Positions 26,886 through 33,518 of a DNA stretch of 64,000 bases are shown piece by piece (the stretch's first letter is position 1; each line of letters opens with the position of its first letter). The translations under genes were made by a program, and so were the position numbers. The notes beneath the pieces were generated by a model. It was not told the DNA's origin. It did no database searches and worked only from the letters and a program-made list of their open reading frames with translations. The DNA comes from Kitasatospora sp. MAP5-34 (GTDB lineage: Bacteria > Actinomycetota > Actinomycetes > Streptomycetales > Streptomycetaceae): the NCBI RefSeq assembly GCF_029894335.1, contig NZ_JARXZC010000019.1, positions 1 through 64,000 on the forward strand. The letters run 5' to 3'.

Positions 26886-27953
26886 ATGGCCCGCGAGAGC
26901 GTCATCGAGGCTGTTCAGACGGATCAGACGGATCAGACGGATCTGACGGCTCGTACGGAGAGTGCCGCGACCGGGGTGAGGGCCGGCCGGTCGCGTTTCG
27001 GTTCGAACTTCGGTTCGCTGGAGCTGCTCGTCGTCGGCATGGTGGTCCTGCTGGTCACCCGGCAGTTGGTGGCCGGGTGGGTGGGGCCGCCGTGGCTGGA
27101 GGCGTGGGCTGCGGTCTTCGTGGCGATCTGTGTGCAGGCGCTGCCGTTCCTGCTGTTCGGGGTGGTGCTCTCGGCGTGCATCGCCGCGTTCGTCCCGACC
27201 TCGCTGCTGGAGCGGGCGTTGCCGAGGAACCCGGTGCTCGCGGTCCCGATCGCCGGGGTCGCCGGGGTGGTGCTGCCCGGCTGTGAGTGTGCCTCGGTGC
27301 CGGTGGCGGACCGGCTGATCGCGCGCGGGGTGGCACCGGCCGCCGCGCTCGCCTTCCTGCTCTCCTCGCCCGCGATCAATCCCGTGGTGCTGGTGGCGAC
27401 TTCGGTCGCCTTCCGGGGACAGCCGGAGATGGTGCTGGCCCGGCTGGTCGCCTCGCTGGCCACGGCCGTGGTGATGGGTCTGCTGTGGGCCCGCTTCGGC
27501 CGCCCCGAGTGGCTGCGGCCCCGGAGCCGGCGCGAGCCGTCGGCGGGTACGGGCGGCTGGGCGAGCTTCCGGGCAACCCTCGAGCACGACTTCCTGCACG
27601 CCGGAGGCTTCCTGGTGATCGGCGGCATGACGGCGGCCACGCTGAACGTGGCGGTGCCCAGAGGGCTGCTGAGCAGCCTCGCCGGGCTGCCCGGCATCTC
27701 GGTGCTGATGCTGGGGCTGCTCGCCGTGCTGCTGGCGGTGTGTTCGGAGGCGGACGCGTTCGTCGCGGCCGGGCTGAGCGGATTCTCGCCGACCGCGCGG
27801 CTGGCGTTCATGGTGGTCGGCCCGATGGTGGACGTGAAACTGATCGCGCTGCAGGCGGGCACGTTCGGGCGGGCGTTCGCGTGGCGGTTCTCCGGGGCGA
27901 CGTTCGTGGTGGCGCTGCTGTCGTCCGGGCTGGTGGGCTGGTGGCTGCTGTGA
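26886..27953 (+). CDS. Permease of the DUF318/ArsP_1 (YraQ) family
   Basis: 355 aa, 8-10 membrane helices. Family features: FVAICVQALPFLLFGVVLSA, GVVLPGCECASVPVADRLI with the Cys-rich CEC motif in an early helix, FLLSSPAINPVVLVAT and a repeated half beginning FLVIGGMTAATLNVAVP with CSEADAFVAAGLS. It probably moves a metal or metalloid ion. The N-terminus has a QTDQTDQTD repeat made by three 9-bp units. A TAGAAT at 26814-26819 could be the -10. The stop overlaps the start of the next gene by 4 bp. Confidence 0.9.
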   Translation: MARESVIEAVQTDQTDQTDLTARTESAATGVRAGRSRFGSNFGSLELLVVGMVVLLVTRQLVAGWVGPPWLEAWAAVFVAICVQALPFLLFGVVLSACIAAFVPTSLLERALPRNPVLAVPIAGVAGVVLPGCECASVPVADRLIARGVAPAAALAFLLSSPAINPVVLVATSVAFRGQPEMVLARLVASLATAVVMGLLWARFGRPEWLRPRSRREPSAGTGGWASFRATLEHDFLHAGGFLVIGGMTAATLNVAVPRGLLSSLAGLPGISVLMLGLLAVLLAVCSEADAFVAAGLSGFSPTARLAFMVVGPMVDVKLIALQAGTFGRAFAWRFSGATFVVALLSSGLVGWWLL

Positions 27954-28714
27954 GGCGCGGGAGTCCGAACTCGGGGGCCCGGGCGGTCCTGCAGATCCTG
28001 CTCGGCGCGGCGGTGCTGCACATCTCGCTGTTCAGTGAGATGTACCTCCGGTACGTGCGGCAGGCGCTGCGGCCGTACCTGGTCGCGAGCGGTGTGCTGC
28101 TGGTGCTGGTCGGTCTGGTGGGCGCGGTCGTCGCCGTCCGAGAGGCGTTGCACGGCCGAGTGGAACATCCGGAGCAGTATGAGCACGGCGACGGTGACGG
28201 CCACGGGCACAGCCACGGCAGCGGCCCCCGGATCGCGTGGCTGCTGGTCCTGCCGGTGCTGGCGATCTTCCTGCTCGCTCCCGGCGCGCTCGGCGCGTAC
28301 ACGGCGCAGCGCTCGGACAGTACGACCGTCAAACCGGCCGCCGCGAACACCGGCTTCGCGCCGCTGCCCACCACGGACCCGGCCCCGCTGCGGCTGGCCG
28401 ACTTCGACGCGCGGGCGGTCTGGGACTCCTCGGGGTCGCTGAAGGGCCGTCGGGTCAGGCTGACGGGCTTCGCCACCTCGAAGGACGGCGGCGGCTGGTA
28501 CCTCACCCGGTTGACGATCACCTGCTGCGCCGCCGATGCCCGGAGCAGCAAGGTCGAGATCCGGGGTGGCGGTGCGCCGCCGCCGCAGGGCAGTTGGGTG
28601 GAGGTCACCGGCGTCTGGCAGTCCGACAGCGAGGCCGGCCGGGACAACGCGATCCCGTCACTGGCGGCCGAACGGGTGAGTGCGACCTCGGAGCCGGACA
28701 ATCCGTACGAGTGA
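27950..28714 (+). CDS. TIGR03943-family permease partner with His-rich loop
   Basis: 254 aa. GTG 27950 overlaps the permease stop (GTGA), so translation is coupled. It has two N-terminal helices (ARAVLQILLGAAVLHISLFSE, YLVASGVLLVLVGLVGAVVA), a His/Asp/Gly loop (EHGDGDGHGHSHGSG), a third helix, then an extracytoplasmic OB-like domain (LRLADFDARAVWDSS, GRRVRLTGFATSKD, TRLTITCCAADARSSKVEI with a Cys pair, VTGVWQSDSE). It always goes with a DUF318-type permease; the His loop suggests Zn or another divalent metal. Substrate is inferred, not shown. Confidence 0.9.
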   Translation: MRRGSPNSGARAVLQILLGAAVLHISLFSEMYLRYVRQALRPYLVASGVLLVLVGLVGAVVAVREALHGRVEHPEQYEHGDGDGHGHSHGSGPRIAWLLVLPVLAIFLLAPGALGAYTAQRSDSTTVKPAAANTGFAPLPTTDPAPLRLADFDARAVWDSSGSLKGRRVRLTGFATSKDGGGWYLTRLTITCCAADARSSKVEIRGGGAPPPQGSWVEVTGVWQSDSEAGRDNAIPSLAAERVSATSEPDNPYE

Positions 28715-28777
28715 TCGATCCGCCGTGGATACGCCCGTTCCCGCTCGGTAATTGAGTCTGCCTAAGGAAGGTCGAGT

Positions 28778-30037
28778 GTGAGGTCCGCTCGTGGTTCAGC
28801 CGCCCTGGTCGTGGCCGGCGTGGTCCTCGCGCTCGCCTTCATGCCCGCGGGCCCCGATGCCGCAGCCAGGCGGAGCCGTCCGTCCGCCGCTGCCGGGCCG
28901 AGTGCCGGTGCGAGTGCCGGCACCGACGGGGACGGCACGGTGAGCGTCCTCGGTGACGGTTCGACCGCCGACGCCGGGCCGCAGCCCCTGCAGCCCCCGG
29001 TCGAGAAGCTCAGGCCGGGGCAGCGGCCGCCGCAGTTCGTCGTCTTCTCCTTCGACGGCGCGCGGGAGGGCAGCGACCAACTGTTTTCGCGTGCCCGCAC
29101 GGCGGCCAAGGCGAGCGGCGCCGAGGTGACGTTCTTCCCGCGTGGGATCGATCTGCTGCAGGCGGCGAACCGGACGGTCTACCAGCCGCCCCAGCACCCG
29201 GCGGGCGCCGCCGCGATCCCGTTCCCGACGGACAGTCAGATCCAGGCGACGCTGCAGCAGTTGGGCCGGGCCTGGCAGGACGGCGACGAGATCGGCACCG
29301 ACTTCAACGGCCAGTTCTGCGGCGCCAAGGGCGCCCGGGACTGGAGCACCGAGGACTGGAAGAGCGAGATCAGCCAGGTCGACTCGTTCGTCAACTTCTG
29401 GAAGACGGGGAGCAGTTTCACCGATCTCGCCCCGCTGCCCTTCGACTACCAGTCCGAGCTGGTCGGCGGCCGGGCGCCCTGCCTGGAGGGCCAGCAGAAC
29501 CTCATCCCGGCGGAGAAGGACGCCGGCTGGCGGTACGACGCGAGTTCCGCCGGGGACTCGCAACGCTGGCCGGCCCAGCTCGACGGCATCTGGAACTTCC
29601 CGCTGCAGCGGGTGCCTTACCCCGGTCTGCCCGACGGCGTTCTGTCGGGCGACAGCAGCCTGCTCGCCGTCCAGTCGGGCGCCGTCCGGCAGTCGGGTGC
29701 CGTCCGGTCGGGTGTCGGCCCGGCTGCGGATCCGGCGCAGTACGCCCGGTGGGAGCAGCAGGCCCGCGACGCGTACCTCGCCGGATTCGACCGGGTGCGC
29801 TCCGGCAGCCGGGCGCCGCTCTTCATCGGGACCCACCTGGAGAAGCTGAACGGTGGCATCTATCTGCAGGCCGCCGAGGACGTCATGAAGACCGTCTGCC
29901 ACCAGGACGGCGTCCGCTGCGTCTCGTTCCGCCAACTGGCCGACTGGCTCGACGCGCAGGACCCGCAGCTGCTGGCCCGGCTGCGCACCCTCGACCCGGC
30001 GGCGAAGGCCCCGGACTGGTCCACCTTCGCGAAGTAG
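28778..30037 (+). CDS. Secreted polysaccharide deacetylase-like protein with degenerate active site
   Basis: 419 aa, GTG start behind AAGGAAGG, signal peptide (SAALVVAGVVLALAFMPAG), then an Ala/Ser/Gly-rich linker to ~75. From ~85 the fold follows NodB-type deacetylases: FVVFSFDGAREG replaces the TFDDG metal motif, and the segment where HxxxH should be reads GDEIGTDFNGQFCG, with no His. Later blocks: DYQSELVGGRAPCLEG, GDAGWRYDASS-like, WNFPLQRVPYPG, PLFIGTHLEKLNGG. The substitution of metal ligands suggests a non-catalytic or altered enzyme at the cell surface. Conserved in streptomycetes, to my knowledge, without assigned function. Confidence 0.82.
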   Translation: MRSARGSAALVVAGVVLALAFMPAGPDAAARRSRPSAAAGPSAGASAGTDGDGTVSVLGDGSTADAGPQPLQPPVEKLRPGQRPPQFVVFSFDGAREGSDQLFSRARTAAKASGAEVTFFPRGIDLLQAANRTVYQPPQHPAGAAAIPFPTDSQIQATLQQLGRAWQDGDEIGTDFNGQFCGAKGARDWSTEDWKSEISQVDSFVNFWKTGSSFTDLAPLPFDYQSELVGGRAPCLEGQQNLIPAEKDAGWRYDASSAGDSQRWPAQLDGIWNFPLQRVPYPGLPDGVLSGDSSLLAVQSGAVRQSGAVRSGVGPAADPAQYARWEQQARDAYLAGFDRVRSGSRAPLFIGTHLEKLNGGIYLQAAEDVMKTVCHQDGVRCVSFRQLADWLDAQDPQLLARLRTLDPAAKAPDWSTFAK

Positions 30038-30040
30038 GAT

Positions 30041-30105
30041 CGACCGGCGATCGCCGGTCGGTCCATTGGGTCACCGGCCGGGCCGCGCATCCCGGCCGGC
30101 GACCC
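30041..30105. terminator. Double hairpin terminator
   Basis: A 20-bp perfect palindrome CGACCGGCGATCGCCGGTCG at 30041-30060, then a second stem (30068-30082 with 30091-30105, one mismatch) between convergent genes. Confidence 0.8.
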
Positions 30106-30119
30106 GGTGCCCCGATGCG

Positions 30120-30515
30120 TCAGCAGCTACGCAACTCGGGCGTCTGGTTGAGCAGTTGGGCGCGCAGCGAGGTGAACGTGCGGTACTCGTCGCTCTCTTC
30201 GGTGCCGGGGCGGAAGGCGGCGACCCGGTGGCAGTTCATGAAGGCCAGCCGCACCCCGAAGTGGCGCTCCAGGCTGCCCCGGATGGCGTCGCTGGCCAGG
30301 GCACGCAGGAGTTGGCCGCGCTCGGCGTCCGACGGCGTGGTGTTGTCGTCGACGAACGGTGTCGCGGCCGCTGCCGTGCCGAGTTCGGAGCTGAGGCCGG
30401 CGACCACCTGGTAGGCGTAGGGGAGCGAGGTGCGGACAGTGTCGACGAAGTCGGCCTCGGTGACCTCGCCGGCTTCGGCCTGGGCGAGGATGGCAGGGGG
30501 GACGTCGAGAGACAT
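30120..30515 (-). CDS. SCO5389-like conserved actinobacterial protein
   Basis: 131 aa, soluble. The pattern LDVPPAILAQAEAGEV, VRTSLPYAYQVV, DNTTPSDAERGQLLRALASD, AIRGSLERHFGVRLAFMNCH and AQLLNQTPELRSC matches a small protein widely kept in streptomycetes that I recall as the SCO5389 family; no molecular function is known to me. ATG 30515 has GAAGGGAT 7 nt upstream. The promoter side (30516-30695) is locally AT-rich. Such proteins are often found beside natural-product or stress loci. Confidence 0.8.
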   Translation of the reverse strand: MSLDVPPAILAQAEAGEVTEADFVDTVRTSLPYAYQVVAGLSSELGTAAAATPFVDDNTTPSDAERGQLLRALASDAIRGSLERHFGVRLAFMNCHRVAAFRPGTEESDEYRTFTSLRAQLLNQTPELRSC

Positions 30516-30695
30516 GGGGGATCCCTTCAGCGGGCCGGGGCACTGCAATCCCGGTCCTGTTGAATATGAAAACCGTTACGGGATTGACTGTCCGTCATGT
30601 CCGGACGCGCTGTCAAGTCGCCCTGCCGTAGCCAAGTCGCCCTGCCGGGGCGCGAATCGCGCGGCGGCTTCAGGCAGAGGTTCCAGGAGGAGGTC

Positions 30696-31943
30696 TCAGG
30701 CGGCGGCGGCCCCGGCGAGGGTGGCCCAGACCACCTGCGGGTGGCGGATGTCGCTGTGCGCGCCCGCGAACGGGGACAGGTCGGCGGCGATCACCGCGTC
30801 GCTCCGCAGCCGGTAGAACCTGCCCGGCTGGAACCCGTACGGGGTACCCGCGTCGAGCAGGTCGAGCTGCTGCGCGTCGGCCTGCTGGAAGCCGTCGTGC
30901 CCCATGCCGCCCCAGCGGTAGGTGAGGTCCTCGGCGCTCTCGGAGTCGCTGTGGCTGAGCATCGAGGCGGCCGGGTACCACCAGCCGACTGCTCGGTCGG
31001 CGGCCGAGAAGGTCGAGAGCAGCGGCCCGCCGACCTGGCTGCCGAGACCGGCCAGGAAGCCGCTGCGTGCGGCGTCCACCGGCAGCGGGGCGGCGAAGCC
31101 GAAGTGCGAGAAGGCGCCCTGGATGAGCAGCAGCGAGGTCACCGGGCTCGGCGTGCCCGCCGGGAGCCCGGTCAGTGCGAAGGAGATCAGCCGGGCGCCG
31201 AAGCTGTGGCCCAGCAGGTGCACGCGCAGCCCGTTGGCGGCCAGGCGCCCGAGCAGCGGGCCGAGGCCGTCGCGGCCGATCACTCCGGCGCGGTTCTTCA
31301 TCTCGTAATAGCTGGCGGTTCGGAGCGCCTCGCGGGCGCCGTGCCAGAGGGTGGTGAACGGGTTCGGCAGGGCCTCGGCGTCGGACTGCTGCTTCGACAG
31401 GGCGGAGAGGGTGCCGAAGACCTGGGCCGTGGGGCCGGTGATCACGCTCTGCTCGCCGCTGTCCTCCGCCCCGAGCGCGGGGGAGGTGACCAGGCTGCCG
31501 ATCAGGTCGTGGCAGTGCTGGAGGTCGGCCGGATTCTGCGGTTGGCTGTCCAGCAGCGTGGTGACCTGGCCGAGCGTGCTCTGCTGCGCGGGGGCGAAGG
31601 CGGGGGTCAGCGCAGCTGCCAACTGGGCGCCCGTGGAAGGGGTCTGCGGTGCGGTCGGGTCGTCCTCGGGGAAGAGCAGGGACGGCCACAGTACGCCCAC
31701 CAGGCCGGTCCTCCCCTTCAGTGCGGGCGCGAACGCGTCGATCTGGCACGAGAGTTCACCGAAGATGTCCTGGTAGAGCTGCTGGGCGCCGGCCGTCGAG
31801 CTGTTCCAGCCGTGCGAGAAGACGAAGAGCTCGCTCACCCCGGAGGCGGGCAGCCCGCCCGGCAGCCCGCCGTCGTCGAGGACTCCGCCGTCGGCGCCGA
31901 AGGTGACCTCCCAGTAGGGGAGTCCGGCAATCGGGTCGGCCAT
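30696..31943 (-). CDS. Cytosolic alpha/beta-hydrolase-fold protein
   Basis: 415 aa with no signal peptide. LFVFSHGWNSSTAGAQQLY has the oxyanion-hole HGW, and VHLLGHSFGARLISFAL holds the nucleophile elbow GHSFG. The C-terminal region offers candidate acid and His residues (LLDAGTPYG; GGMGHDGFQQ; AGAHSDIRHP). Between 70 and 220 is a low-similarity lid-like region. Function unknown; possibly an esterase or lipase. The subtilase gene ends 37 bp upstream and reads the same way, so the two are probably co-expressed. ATG 31943 follows GGTGGGG; a GTG one codon upstream is also possible. Confidence 0.8.
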   Translation of the reverse strand: MADPIAGLPYWEVTFGADGGVLDDGGLPGGLPASGVSELFVFSHGWNSSTAGAQQLYQDIFGELSCQIDAFAPALKGRTGLVGVLWPSLLFPEDDPTAPQTPSTGAQLAAALTPAFAPAQQSTLGQVTTLLDSQPQNPADLQHCHDLIGSLVTSPALGAEDSGEQSVITGPTAQVFGTLSALSKQQSDAEALPNPFTTLWHGAREALRTASYYEMKNRAGVIGRDGLGPLLGRLAANGLRVHLLGHSFGARLISFALTGLPAGTPSPVTSLLLIQGAFSHFGFAAPLPVDAARSGFLAGLGSQVGGPLLSTFSAADRAVGWWYPAASMLSHSDSESAEDLTYRWGGMGHDGFQQADAQQLDLLDAGTPYGFQPGRFYRLRSDAVIAADLSPFAGAHSDIRHPQVVWATLAGAAAA

Positions 31944-31980
31944 CACGACCCCACCTTCCCCGAGTCGGAGGTTCCCCGAC

Positions 31981-33504
31981 TCAGACGTTGGACATCACCC
32001 GCATCAGGTCGACCAGACCGTGCCCCTCCAGGAAGTGGTCGCGGCCGAGTGACGTGGCGTTCGCGCAGAAGATCTCCTTCACCTCCCTCGGCCGCCCGAT
32101 GAACTCCTGCCGGGCGGACAGGAACGCGGCGATCGCACCGGAGACGTGCGGAGCCGCCGTCGAGGTGCCGCTCTCCTCCACGTACGTCGGCAGGCCGGCG
32201 GGGTCGACGCCCTCGGGCAGCAGCGAGACCAGCTGGTCCCGGAGGCCGCCGGTGGCGCAGGAGGTGATGTGCTCGCCCGGCGCCAGGAGGTCCGGCTTCG
32301 GGCGGCCGTCCAGGGTCGGGCCCTTGGAGGAGCTGTAGGTCACGCCGAACTCGTGCGGCCGGTCGCGGTGGGTCGAGCCGACGGTGATCGCGCCGTCCGC
32401 GTTGCCCGGGTCGGTGATGGTGGCGAGCACCGCGCGGGTGTCCGAACCGCCCTCGCCGGGGGCGGCCGCCCCGCCGAAGCCGTCGTTGCCCGCGCTCACC
32501 ACGACCACCACGCCGCTGGCGGCCAGCAGGTTCACCTCGCGGCAGAGCGGGCTCTGCCCGCACGCGTAGTCCCGGGGGTCCCACGGGCAGCCGAAGCTCA
32601 GGTTGACGCCGTGGACCAGCAGCAGCCGCCCGCCGGTGTTGAGCGTCTCCCGGACGTAGTAGAGCGCCTCGATCACCGCGCTGGACGAGGTGATCAGCTC
32701 GCCGCCGCGCTCGGCCAGCACCCTGAGGCTCACCAGCCGGGTCAGCGGGGCCATCCCGGCCAGCGACCGGCCCGTCGTCAGTTGGCGCGAGGTCCAGCTG
32801 GGCAGGTCGTCGGCCACCGTCTCGACACTGCCGATGACCGGTTCGTACTTCTCGGACAGCCGGCCCGCGATGATGCCCGCGACATGGGTGCCGTGGCCCG
32901 CCGGGTCCTCCAGCGGGAGGTCCCTGGGCGGGTCGGGGGCGGGTACCACCAGGTCGGTGAAGTCCCGGTGCAGCCGCTCCACCGGGCCGGTCAGCGTGCC
33001 GTCGGCGAAGTGCGGGTGTTTGGCGTCCACCCCGCTGTCCAACACTCCCCAGACCACGCCTTCGCCGGTCGCCGCGTACGCCCGGAGCACCGCGTCCGAC
33101 TTGATGGTGGACACCGAGCGGTCGATGTGGGCGTGCAGGGTGTAGTCGGGCCAGACCCGGAAGACCGTGCGCGGGCCCTTGCCGTCGGCGCCCCGGTCCT
33201 CGGCCACCAACTGCTGGATCTCCTCGGGTCCGAGAACGCAGGAGACGTAGCCGGCGGCGATCGGGCGGGGCCCGGTCGGCGGGCGGGAGTCCGTGGGGAA
33301 GGTGCGGTCGAAGACGTCGGCGAAGTCCAACCGCGTCTGGTCGGTGGACGGGTCCCTGGTGAGGTCCAGCTCGACCAGCACCGGACTGCGACTGTCCGGC
33401 AGCACCTGCACGACCTTCTCGCGGACCTCGCGCGGCGTCCTGGCATGCAGCGCCGGGCTGACCGCGCAGTACCCGGCCGCTCGTGGGTGTTCGGCCCTGC
33501 TCAT
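31981..33504 (-). CDS. S8 (subtilisin-like) serine peptidase without signal peptide
   Basis: 507 aa. Catalytic triad: Asp in GVLDSGVDAKHPHF, His in GHGTHVAGIIAG, Ser in ESGTSTAAPHVSGAIAAFL; oxyanion Asn in SAGNDGFGG. The first ~140 residues (VVQVLPDSRSPVLVELDLT, VLGPEEIQQLVAED, AHIDRSVSTIKSD) resemble a propeptide/I9-like region rather than a secretion signal, so the enzyme is likely cytosolic or self-processed inside. A ~60-residue insertion sits between Asp and His blocks. ATG 33504 follows GAGGGG. It lies between the FAD/Fe-S gene (14 bp) and the hydrolase gene (37 bp). Confidence 0.92.
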   Translation of the reverse strand: MSRAEHPRAAGYCAVSPALHARTPREVREKVVQVLPDSRSPVLVELDLTRDPSTDQTRLDFADVFDRTFPTDSRPPTGPRPIAAGYVSCVLGPEEIQQLVAEDRGADGKGPRTVFRVWPDYTLHAHIDRSVSTIKSDAVLRAYAATGEGVVWGVLDSGVDAKHPHFADGTLTGPVERLHRDFTDLVVPAPDPPRDLPLEDPAGHGTHVAGIIAGRLSEKYEPVIGSVETVADDLPSWTSRQLTTGRSLAGMAPLTRLVSLRVLAERGGELITSSSAVIEALYYVRETLNTGGRLLLVHGVNLSFGCPWDPRDYACGQSPLCREVNLLAASGVVVVVSAGNDGFGGAAAPGEGGSDTRAVLATITDPGNADGAITVGSTHRDRPHEFGVTYSSSKGPTLDGRPKPDLLAPGEHITSCATGGLRDQLVSLLPEGVDPAGLPTYVEESGTSTAAPHVSGAIAAFLSARQEFIGRPREVKEIFCANATSLGRDHFLEGHGLVDLMRVMSNV

Positions 33505-33518
33505 CGCGCGCCCCTCGG

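Noticed and set aside
26916-26950. CAGACGGAT tandem units as a regulatory repeat
   Set aside because: They are inside the permease gene and simply encode QTDQTDQTD near the start.
30516-30695. AT-rich TATGAAAACCGTTACGG as a Zur box
   Set aside because: Only one half resembles the consensus and the downstream gene has no known metal role.
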